NCBI GenBank assembly: GCA_014904985.1
Contig: MU128919.1
Coordinates: 205,879-269,878 of the forward strand
Source of the DNA: Hydnum rufescens UP504
Taxonomy: Eukaryota > Basidiomycota > Agaricomycetes > Cantharellales > Hydnaceae
Length of the DNA stretch: 64,000 nucleotides
Direction: 5' to 3'
Made by a program: the position numbers and the translations under genes. This document shows positions 51,088 through 60,654 of the stretch, one piece after another; position 1 is the first letter of the stretch; the number at the start of each line of letters is the position of its first letter. The notes under the pieces are model-generated. The model was not told the origin of the DNA. It made no database searches and saw only the letters and a program-made list of their open reading frames with translations.

Positions 51088-52367
51088 TTTCGGCAAGTGC
51101 CGGAGGTGCAAAAATTGGGTGCGTGGCAGTGCTATTGGGCCTGTTTCATGGTTTCATTGTGTAATCCACGGGGTCAAGAGATCGACGGCTCAGGTTGGCA
51201 GGCATTATGGCAATCTGTGTCAAGATGGATAGTCTAGGCTTCTCCGATAATTTTTGTCGTCGACCAGAGGCTCGGCCTTGGGCAATTTCTTCGAGCTTGC
51301 CTTGGACCCTGGACCCAGTCTCCGGTTGCACAACAAAAAGTGCCCAATTCCTGTTTCTCCCCCTGTACCCGTTGGCTGTTCGGTAGGAAGTCACCGCGTC
51401 TGATGCATAGCAGTATTACGTCATGAACAGTTCGCACGGTTTTCCCTCTCTCGGACTCGGACCATGCATCCGCGCTTGCTGGAGACGGGCTTGAACCGAA
51501 TCTGGAATGAGGATCGGGCGGGTTTCCTAGTTGGATTGCATTGTGGCGACTGCCTCGGAATGGACCTCGGAGAGGTATTTTTTTTCTCTACCCGCGTGGA
51601 TTTGCACATCGATTCAGGTTCAGGTCCTTGTGATAGTCTTTGTGGTCCGAGGATGCCTTTTTGGACACCCTGACCTGGATCTTCACCGAGATCATCCTGC
51701 ATGCTACAAGTGTTTGATGGATGTCAATCTCATCTAACATTGGCCTGGGGGCGGGTACCAGCCGCTGCAGGTCACCACAGGCCATCACAGGCCACCACAG
51801 TCCATCGCAGGTCATCGGAAGTCATCGCAGGTCATCGGAAGCCATCGTAGGCCATCGCATTTTAGCAATTGACATTCGCCACGGCGCGACACCGCCAAAT
51901 GGGGGGTAAAGAATTGAATTTCACATCACGATCGCTAGCCTCGCATCAAGTCACAATCCAGGGCTCCCTTTGAGGGAAGAATATGTCAAAGGCCAGGGAG
52001 CCAATGGAGATTTATCGTGTGTAGCACGTTTCAAGTGTCCAGGTATCTAGGTGTCCCGGTGTCGGATAGAAATCCCGTACGGTGGTGGCCACGGCGTGGA
52101 AAAATCCGAGAAAAACGAGAGAGAGCTGTGGGCGGTTCCAGGGCAGTTGTCGAGATCGCCGCCCTCGTACAGCTGCCCGGGTATCCGAGGTGTGTGTCCG
52201 TGGATCAATCTCACAAGAAATAAGAAATACTTTTCCAGTTCAATTATCACCTCCCCGAACTTATATGCTTGTGCGCAATTCAGCCCATTCCCGTCAAAAG
52301 CGGCACTATTTAGTTTCACAACTCTCGTTTTCTTTGTCACCCTCTTTCCTGTCTCTTGTCCTGGCAG
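51088..52367. other. Intergenic region upstream of the homeodomain gene
   Basis: About 1.3 kb between divergent genes. It contains a 10-bp minisatellite (51771-51860) and pyrimidine-rich DNA just before 52368, probably the leader of the homeodomain gene. Open frames on both strands have no recognisable content. Confidence 0.5.
51771..51860. repeat. 10-bp minisatellite, nine units
   Basis: Nine head-to-tail 10-mers with consensus GCCATCGCAG: gtcaccacag, gccatcacag, gccaccacag, tccatcgcag, gtcatcggaa, gtcatcgcag, gtcatcggaa, gccatcgtag, gccatcgcat. The period is exact and the units differ by substitutions only. It lies about 500 bp upstream of the homeodomain gene start. Confidence 0.9.
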
Positions 52368-54822
52368 ATGCAAGGCGTCCCAGAGAGAGACCAGAGCGCC
52401 CATCCCCAATCTCACGCCCTCCAAGCAAATCTCATGCGTTTCCCCACCCGTGTCTATAACCCAAGCACGATTAGGCATCGCATTCGCACCACCAGGCCCC
52501 AGGTCGAGGTCCTCGACGCCATGTTCGAAGTAAATCCCAGTCCTTCTCGCAAAGTCAAAGACGAGCTTGCCAGTGAAATTGGCATGACCCCAAAGCAGGT
52601 CCAGGTGAGATCAAGCAACTTTCTTGACGATCGTCTACTTTTGCGCCCACTTACGCCCATATGCACACAGGTTTGGTTTCAAAACAAGTAACCCAATTAT
52701 TTATATTGCAATACGTTGACATGGTGATTTTAACTTTCTTTTTCCTTCTTCAACAATTTTAGGCGCGCAACAGCCAAGCTTAAGCAACGCCAGGAGGATG
52801 CCAAGCGTGAGGCGGCTCAAGCAAAACGGGACCGTTCTCGGCGGGGAAGTAGGTCATCTCTCAGTAGTAACGATGCGAGTGATTACGAACACAGGGGCAA
52901 CGACCCCAATGGTGGCTCGAGCACGGCATCTACCCCCGAACCGCCAACCCTCTCGTCAGCGGCGAGGCCGTTCACTTCGATTCTCTGGCGCCCGCACCAG
53001 GAGAGGATCAAGGGGTTTCCTCCCCCAATTTGCACCCTCCGCCGCTCCCAAAATTCATGGACCTCGTAACCAATCATACATCCTCTGCGTTCTTTCCTCG
53101 TCGTCCTCCAGGCGACCTGGCTCCCCAAACACCCCCGATACAATATCACGCACCCTGGATTCCCCCAAGTGGAAATGAGGGCACTCCGGAGGCCGTGTTT
53201 TCGAGGCACCGCAGCCTTCCAGGGGACACTCTTCGACCGGGTTTTCACCCACACGCCGCTGTCCCCGGCATGCTCCTGAATAACGTCTTTGGCGAGACAG
53301 GCGGTATAAGGCGTCTGACTCATCGGAGCTCTGCTTTGGGATTGATGCAACCGACTTATCCTGGGTCCCCCTCTGAGGATTCAGAACCGTCATCTGCGAA
53401 TAATCCAATGGACGTGCCCCTCCCCCAGTCTTCTACGCGCAGAAACGTCTCTGCATCATTCTGTCCTCATCCGTTTGCCTCTCACCCCTACATTAATTCT
53501 AGACCCCAACGTTTTCGCACGAATAGCCGCCGCCCACTGTTATCATCGACGCCCAGTTTCGAGTTCAAAGGCCAAGGCATCACCTCGAGTGATGGGGATC
53601 CCCAGCTGAATCCCTACCCTTTTCCGTCCTCTTCCGCGCACACCCCTCTGGAGTCCTTGTCGTACCCAGTCTCCCCCAACAGGACGCCAGAATCTTATTC
53701 GCCAGGACATAAGACAGCTTTCCCATTTCCTTCATATCCAGCTGCCCCTTCATCTGGCCCCGTCCCTCCTGGTGGAGATTCGTTTGGATCAATAAACTCG
53801 ATGGTGGAGCGTTCAATGCCGCCACACTCTATCTCCTCCATTTCCACATCAATGTCGAGCGGAATGGAATACGGCAACTCCTGCGACTCTCCCACGTCCT
53901 ATACGTCTTCCTATGTGCCCTCATCAACTTCCCTCCAGTACCCCCTTTCCCGATTGGGTTCTGTCGCTAGCCTCGCGTCCTCTTCTCCTTCTAGTTTCCT
54001 GGCGGATCCAGTCCCATCTGGAAATGCAATGTTTCCATCGTCTCACGGTGGCGGTGGCCACTCCACCCATCCATCCACTGATGCAGATCCTGGTCTCGTC
54101 TTTCCTTCCGGATTCCAACGCGATGTCAGGAGGGCCTCGTGCCCTGCGAACTTTATGGACACGTTCGCAACGCTTCAGGTCGCCGATGATGCTCAGTCTG
54201 CCTCTCAGCAGATTCAACTCCGGTCTCGCCCGCATCACGATAATTCCTTCGTGCCCGAGGTTTCCGAAGTCTGGTCCAACCCGATTTCTGAACGGGGTTC
54301 GTTCGAGAGTCTACCTCAGGCATATCAGCATCAGCAACAGCAAGGTCTCTATCCCCTCGACCACCCCTTCCCCTCCATGGAGGGGGTCCCGGAAGGCATT
54401 CAACACGGATTCTTCCCTTCCCAACAGCAATATTTGGCGAACCCGCTCACTCCGGCCCAGGCGCAGCGCTCGTTCAATTCTTCCTTCGAACATGGCCGGA
54501 ACTATGCGGGGGCGGGTCCCCAGGCGCCATATACTCACATTGTCGACGGCATCTCATCTCCTTCCTCATCTTCAGCTACGTATCCAACGTATCATGGATA
54601 TTCCCCCACCATCTTGGTATGTTGTCCCCTTCTTATCAAGGGATTTTACATTTAAGCGGAATTTTTTTGGTTGTGAACGATCAGGACCGAACCTCCGGGA
54701 ACCTGGGTTCGGAATATTCTGATGTGGGTCTGTATGGGCCTCCCGCGACGACGGCGCACCGGCTCCGGCTACCGCCGTCGACCTCCTCATTAGCTGGGGC
54801 TCTGGGCCCCGAGGGGCAGTGA
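52368..54822 (+). CDS. Homeodomain transcription factor with long Ser/Pro/Gln-rich C-terminus, apparent frameshift
   Basis: DNA-binding regulator. The homeodomain is near the N-terminus: RIRTTRPQVEVLDAMFEVNP, SRKVKDELASEIGMTPKQVQ, then across two short introns VWFQNK and RATAKLKQRQEDAKREAA. WFQNKRA is the recognition helix (WFQNRRAK in most homeodomains), so DNA binding looks intact. The tail is long and disordered, with Ser/Pro runs, QQQ near 54345 and a final exon ending SSLAGALGPEGQ. Between SSTASTP (about 52930) and DSLAPAPGEDQ (about 52990) the frame changes; one more C in the C5 run at 52934-52938 restores a single frame. An intron can be drawn instead but would remove clearly coding-like text. 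The start at 52368 is the first ATG in frame. Target genes are unknown. Confidence 0.85.
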
Positions 54823-55994
54823 TCCCAGCCTTCGGCATCGATCACTTATTTTCAGGTTTTGTTTGATCGCTCTACAAGGTGTCACTCTCTCGCTGTTTCG
54901 CGTTGTATAATTGTTTTCGTTGTTTGTCATCTTGTCGCTTGTCGTGTTCCCTATCAGCTCGCAGTAATCCTTACCCGCTCGCTTGTACATCGTCCCTCAT
55001 ACCTCGTCGCTCGCTCCCCCGCGTCATAATCATCCCCCTCGGCGAATCTGCTCCCCGCACTGTGCATACAAATACACTTCCAGTCCCGTGTCCGACCACC
55101 CAGAACCCGCACCTCTTTCTTCCAATGCCACAATTTTATTTATTTGTCGCCGGTCGTCGCCGCTTGCCTTTTCTCTTATCTTCCCCCTCTCCAGTGTTTC
55201 TGAGCAACATCAGCTCCCCACATCAAGCCATGTAACCCTCAGTCATCTCATCTCATCGCATCGCATCTCATCTCCTTTTTGTCTCCACTCTCTGCCCTCT
55301 GCTAGTAATTTGTTCAGCTTAATCCCTTTTACCGTGCCCCGTGCCCCGTGTCCTTCCGTACGACAATTGCGCCGCAAAAGTCGTCGTGGTGCGCGTTGCG
55401 CACCTCCACCACATCGTTTCCTTCCCCTAGCTAAAGTAGTTCCGTTCCATATAGATAGAAGTTCATAATGCCGCTATTGTAGATAAAGTACGTTTTCAGC
55501 CGATGAGATAAAATAGGGGGCTACTAGCCTCCTTTTTTTAGACGCCCCTGGGGATGCCGATGGAGCGGGAATGCTTCATCAGAAAGGAAAAAAAAAAAGG
55601 TTTGCACAAGGACTGGATGTATCATGTATGTACGTGCACACTGAAATGTTAACGTTGTTTTCGCCGTCGATGTCGCGTCCTAATCGTTATTTCTTGTGGG
55701 GATGTGTGTTCTAGTTAAAACAGGCCCTTCATGATAAAGGAGTAGCTCTTTCGACGGCTCTCAATGGTTAACGTATGTTATCGGATAGTTACGTCCCAAC
55801 CACGACACCCAAATGACAGTGACCAAGAGACTGGCTTCACAAAGAATAGGCGCAGGACCGTGAGAGAAGTAGACCTAGGATTATGTTATTGATAAACAAG
55901 ATTGAGAGTACACGGGACAGGCGGAAGAATAAATGAATCGATAAGGCAAGTCAAATGGGGAAATAAGGTTACGGAAGACACAACCACAGAGCGC
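54823..55994. other. Intergenic region, C/T-rich then AT-rich
   Basis: About 1.2 kb between convergent gene ends. A pyrimidine-rich part with CATCTCATCGCATCGCATCT near 55249 is followed by A- and T-runs (55535, 55588). Probably 3' flanks; no gene seen. Confidence 0.5.
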
Positions 55995-56941
55995 CTATTG
56001 ACCGGGCTGCGATCCTTCGACGACAGCGATCTTGAATAGCCCCTAAATATGTAAGTATATGCAAGTCTAATATCGACGATCAGTGTTGGACGCACCTCTT
56101 CTTGCGTGATGATGCGTAGTTCTCCTGGAACAGGTGCGTGCACGTGAATGCGTTTTTGGCCATGTCCAAGGCCTGCGCGACCTTCCCGCGGGTGACGACC
56201 CAGTATCGGATCTATACATCCCACAAGCACCATATGTGTTCACTCGTCACCACGGTGAGGCTATAGGCAGATGAGAGATGAAGTTGACTGACTTCGTGGG
56301 GAATAACCTCGATAACACTAACACGGGGATCAGGTCTCGTCGCCCTTGTGCATGCCATCGCCTAGATCGTCGAACCATGCTTTGATACATGGGCCCCAGT
56401 ATTTCGCGACGAGCGAACGATCCCCGCTCACTAGGGCTTGAAGATAACCCAAGAAAAATGAATTTCGCAAACAAACAAAAAAACGGACGCAGGTGTGTGT
56501 GAGGGGGGACAAACCTGTTCCTGTAGCGGATATCCAGTTCGGTTGTATCTGGATCGAAGAACGATACGTTCACGTGGGAATTGTGCTCCAGGTCATCCTA
56601 ACACATGCTCAGAAAGCGAAACGGTAGAGGTTACGCTGTGTGGTGGAAAACACGTACGAATTTGCTCGATGTGTTGTTCGCGATGTACGTGAAATGGAGA
56701 GATTCGTCTAAAACCAGGGAGTCAGCGCAGTAGCCTGTGTATACTTTGTTGTATCGAGAAGGTTACAGGATGCGGGGGTCATGGCACGAGAATGAAGGGA
56801 GCCATCCGTCCCGCAAGTGGTTAACATGGAAGATTTGGCAGCCTTGATAACTTTGTGCATTCCATCGACCTTTTGTTGGAGGGTCATATTAGCAGTGGGA
56901 TGGATATAGGGTTCTGGTGAAGCCATGGTGGGGGGAGCCAT
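55995..56941 (-). CDS. Pyridoxamine-5'-phosphate-oxidase-fold flavin protein (BLI-3 / general stress protein 26-like), several apparent frameshifts
   Basis: FMN-binding split-barrel protein; the fungal BLI-3 group is light- or stress-induced with no firm substrate. Start MAPPTMASPEPYIHP (56941), then VDGMHKVIKAAKSSMLTTCG, GSLHSRAMTPAS, ESLHFTYIANNTSSKF and DDLEHNSHVNVSFFDPDTTE, then WISATGT, LVSGDRSLVAKYWGP, AWFDDLGDGMHKGDET, DPRVSVIEVIPHE, IRYWVVTRGKVAQALDMAKN and VPGELRIITQEE. The last exon GLFKIAVVEGSQPGQ stops at 55995. Three one-base shifts are needed: one base too many near 56537, one too many just after GDET, and one too few at 56141-56146. Either the consensus is poor here or this gene is decaying. 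Its neighbour to the right is a pseudogene zone. Confidence 0.83.
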
Positions 56942-57568
56942 TGTGGTTTTTTGTAAAGCCAAAACCTTATACGTCATTTACATCCGGGGAAACACTACGG
57001 AAGAGTTGTAGTGGACATCGTGGAGGGGGGGAATGACGGATCGTACGACGGGCGTACAAGGGAGAAGAGAGAGAGAGAGAGGAAGGGGGGGGGGGAATGC
57101 CCCAAGTAATTATACTTGTTAATATAGAGGTCCAAGGAGAAGTCGAGCATCGAATTTAGGAGATCAGATTATTATAGAGGATGAAACGGGTACAAGTATC
57201 ACTGAACCAAGAGGAAAGAAGATGAGGCTCTATAGGATTCCCGTAGAGTGCTTCAAGGAATGAAGTCCGTGGCCTCGCTGCTGGAAATCGCGTTTTCGGG
57301 CCTGGGCCACAGGGTCTTTGTGGCAATGCAAAGTCTATTGGCTCGGTTCGTTAGAGATCAAGAAATACGCAGAGTCGGGTGCCGTAACACTGGCAGACAA
57401 GTAAGAGCACCATTTTCGAGTCTTGGAGGTGTCCTGGAAGAACTATGAGCAAATACATACATCCCATCTGCCCTAGGTCATTGCCGCGAAGCCAGTGGCA
57501 AGTAGAAAAAGCTTCGGCATGTACCGCGCGTTCGCTCCCGGCGATGCCTACCGTTTTTGGCCTCGCTC
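56942..57568. other. Intergenic region at the edge of the pseudogene zone
   Basis: About 630 bp with a microsatellite near 57070 and short frames without recognisable content. Confidence 0.45.
57067..57095. repeat. GA microsatellite followed by a G11 homopolymer
   Basis: A (GA)n tract runs into GGAA and then a run of 11 G. It lies just upstream of the BLI-3-like gene start and at the left border of the gene-fragment region. Confidence 0.8.
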
Positions 57569-58010
57569 GTATGTTTGAATGATGCTCAATGGAAAATGAC
57601 GAAGGATGTCAGTGTGATCGCTGGGTTGTATTTCATTAACGAGCCAACTGCTGCCATATGTGTTGGAATTGGGATGGGCGAGCTCTAACGCTCATCGCTT
57701 AGTCAGCGTATTCTTCTAGCGGATGTACCGAAGTTCCCTCAAGCGTTTGTTGAGCTCTGATCAAACGCTCTATCGTTCTTCTCGTTGTGCGAATCTAAGT
57801 GGCTCCGTACCGATCTCACATATGCACTCGACCGAAATCAATCTGCAGTCATTGGTGTGTGCGATCTCTAGGAAGGAATACCGGCATCTATATTCCTCAA
57901 GATCGCATGGCTCTTCAACGTATTCGTGAGGCCGCTGAGGAGGCCAAGTCTGAGTCCGAGTTGAGCTTGACCGCCCAAACCGATATCAACTTGCTACTAT
58001 CGATGCTGCT
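57569..58010 (+). pseudogene. Mitochondrial-type HSP70 (SSC1-like) gene fragments, decayed
   Basis: Two separate pieces in family order. The first (57569-57688) reads LNDAQWKMTKDVSVIAGLYF then INEPTAA, matching the ATPase-domain segment around VIAGL and INEPTAA, and ends in a stop. The second (about 57880-57995) reads [20 protein letters not shown] then LTAQTDINL, matching the segment with [16 protein letters not shown] of mitochondrial HSP70. About 200 bp of unrelated-looking sequence lies between. The P-loop start, substrate-binding domain and lid are absent. Frames are broken and several residues are changed, so this is not a working chaperone. Confidence 0.8.
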
Positions 58011-58789
58011 TCATTGCAAACCCCGGAGTCTTGTTTCCCCCTCGCTGAGCGTTCTGTGAGCCTCCCCGAATGTTCAATGATTTTGTATATTGACTTATTT
58101 TCTCTCCCATGGGAATCAAGACCCTCCTGGACCTGCGAAAGAAACCCGAGTTTTGGACGATCAATCCGTTGTGGGCTCTTTCGACACGGTACCTGTGCTC
58201 TCCCCTCCCACGTATGGGAGCTCGTCACACCTGCGACCATTGTACAGTTGAAGACTCAGTGGCAGAAGGACGCGAAGCAGCCAAGGAGATCGCAAGCGCA
58301 TTCTCCATAATCACTGTTCGCCTCTTCTCATGCCTCTCCGCCTACTCATCCTCTTCAGGAATCACTCCTCAAACGCCACACATTTTGGTCCCATCATCTT
58401 TGGACGAGGGGCGCCATCTCTACGGCACTTGCGTTCCACACTGACCACAGAGCATTTGCTGCTCTCATCGATCTTCAACTCAAATTACGAGGCTCAGCGG
58501 GGCTGTAGAACCCCCAACATAGTTCAAAAATTGGCTTCGAGGCTGTGCAAACGCGATACCCAAACATCGGGCTAACACGGAGAGAAACAGAGGGGTGCGG
58601 ACATTCCGCGTCCCCAGCACGCGTCCCAATCTTCACTTATATTCTCCCGATATTGTGCTTACTGCAACTATCTCGGCTGAGGAAGGCGATTGAGGGTCGT
58701 AAGGAAAGGACTAGTAAGTACTTAAATACACTGACGACTCCAAGGAGGGCCTCGACCTTTCTCCTTCGAAGCCAAAATGTACAATGACC

Positions 58790-59350
58790 CCTCAAGTCTT
58801 CGACATTCCGAATCCACGTCAAACTTCAACCTGAATCCGCCGGATTCGTATCGAAATTATCGAGTCTGTGAACAACTCTGGTTTCTGTGTGGAACTGGTG
58901 ATGAAGTATGTGCAGAAGGATTTCCCTAGCCTGCAAAATTCACCCAGGATCTCCACGCGGTACACAGGTGGAGCAACATGAGATCGCAAGACGCCAGGTC
59001 GAATTATACGAGTGCTATCTTGATCTCGATTCGCACGAAGGAGCACGCACTACTTGCAAGCACTCCACGATAAGCTGGATGCCGCTAACCGTGAGCATGG
59101 CGAGGCCTACGTCAATGGTATTCAACCCGTCTTCGAACCTCTTAAGGCTCGCCATTTCGATTCCTCTTGGAAGTGGATTCGACAGGACGTTCTCGTCATA
59201 TGGTGCGATATTTTGCCCGATCGTATTTCTACTGTTGATCGCAAGATCACCGCTCGATGTCTTGCCATTATCAATCGTGACACCAGTCTCTCTTGGAATA
59301 CATGCAGTACTACGTTGATCGTTGCAATCCTGGTCGTGGAGGAACGTATT
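58790..59350 (+). pseudogene. Fatty acid synthase subunit alpha (FAS2-like) fragment, decayed
   Basis: A stretch in three frames: ELVMKYVQKDFPSLQNSPRI (from 58892), EQHEIARRQVELYECYLDLD, then LDAANREHGEAYVNGIQPVF, EPLKARHFDSSWKWIRQDVL and STVDRKITARCLAIINRDTS. This is the FAS2 region between the acyl carrier and ketoreductase parts (KARHFDSSWNW is highly characteristic). The rest of the roughly 1,900-residue protein is missing. Frame changes and stops show that it is dead. It lies 0.8 kb from the HSP70 fragments, in the same orientation. Confidence 0.82.
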
Positions 59351-59671
59351 GGCTGGGCACACACCCCCAGGTTGCTGCGTAGAAAGTGTTATTTCATCTC
59401 TTATTCTCATACTCCCAGTGGCCGTTCCTACTGCCACCACCAAAGAAAACTCCTCAAGTGGCCCCACCCCTCGAACCCTCCCCCTTGTCCCCGCCCCCAC
59501 TGTACAAAGAAAGAACTGCCTTCATACTTAAGCCCTACCTCTGCACTAGCATGTACATTACTTACTAGTAGACTGATAGGATCAGTCTCTGGACCAATCA
59601 AGATTGGATTACATAATGCTATGTCGCGTCGTTCACACATATTCACCTGGACTAGCTCCTTTCGTCTGACA

Positions 59672-60034
59672 ATGTCTGGAAAACCTGTAAAATTAATGTC
59701 TAAAGTGCCAAAGCACGCTATTAGTGCCGCCATTCGCAAAGCTACACACGAGAAACTGCTGAAACGACAACACCAAGCAAAGGACTTTCAAATTGACGCG
59801 TCGACTCGCATTGCGGATGGTGAAGACACTATTCTACTTGCTCCAACGGGCTCAGGGAAGACTCTCGTACTTGCAATGCCGCTCCTCTACCATACTGACA
59901 AGACTTCCATTGTGATATCGCCGCTCCAGGCCTTGGAAACTGATCAGGTAGATCAGATGAACGAGCTTGGAATGGAATCAATACTTGTTGATACAGTGGA
60001 TCTCCCTGCTTCTACTTACAAGGCAAGAAGTTAG
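59672..60034 (+). pseudogene. Truncated RecQ/DEAD-like helicase N-terminal fragment
   Basis: 120-codon piece starting MSGKPVKLMSKVPKHAISAA. It contains motif I (ILLAPTGSGKTLVLAMPL) and motif Ia (IVISPLQALETDQVDQMNEL), the start of a superfamily 2 helicase of the RecQ-like type. It stops at 60032-60034, before motif II (DEAD/DEVH) and the second RecA lobe, so it cannot be an active helicase. A GC donor (AAG|GCAAGA) just before the stop could in principle extend it, but I see no following helicase exon. RecQ-like copies are common as repeated genes in mushroom genomes (inference from general knowledge). Confidence 0.72.
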
Positions 60035-60654
60035 GCCCTCGCGATTCATCACCTCCAGAACTCGACTGACTTTGGCATCTCGACGGATAGCAGCAAGGTC
60101 ACCCAGGCTTCCAGATTGTCGAGCGGCTCTCCGAGCAAGTAGCCCTCGATGCTGGGGTGTAATCATGTCATCCAAGATTGATAGCTCAGAGCTTGGGTCC
60201 GTTGGGTCATCATCACCATAAAGCATGATCACAAACAGCGTCCTAGGCCTAGAAGTCCCTGCAGTGAAGGGTATATCATGGAGGAATCTTGTGAACAGGC
60301 CCAGGGAGATAGTTTATTACTATAGACGCAAGTGGGTTGTGCTATGTAGAGACGTATTGATGATGGGTACAGTAGTGACAATGATCAGAATTTCGTTTAG
60401 TGCATTCTCAGACCGGTTGCAATATAGCTACAGTCGTCTCGGCTTCCTCCTATTACGCCCAAAACGACGACATCCTTTACATAATCAATCCTCATTCGTC
60501 AGACCAGCCCCATCTAACCCCACCTCGTGGAGACCCATGGAGGAAGCGAGAGACCAACTGATACAATCAGTCTAACTTACTAGTACGAGACCGCCCTCGG
60601 CGCCTGCCGGCAGCCTGACGTGGTGTATAAACAAGATTTCCTCCCTCCTCAGTT
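60035..60654. other. Unassigned sequence between helicase fragment and NTPase gene
   Basis: About 620 bp. A minus-strand frame (59978-60232) reads LYGDDDPTDPSSELSILDDM then ITPQHRGLLARRAARQSGSL, which looks coding-like but matches nothing I know; it may be the end of another broken gene. A TATA-like GTATAAAC lies near 60624, about 30 bp before the NTPase ATG. Confidence 0.4.

Noticed and set aside
54311..54538. Minus-strand frames inside the homeodomain gene tail
   Set aside because: Shadow frames of a GC-rich coding region.
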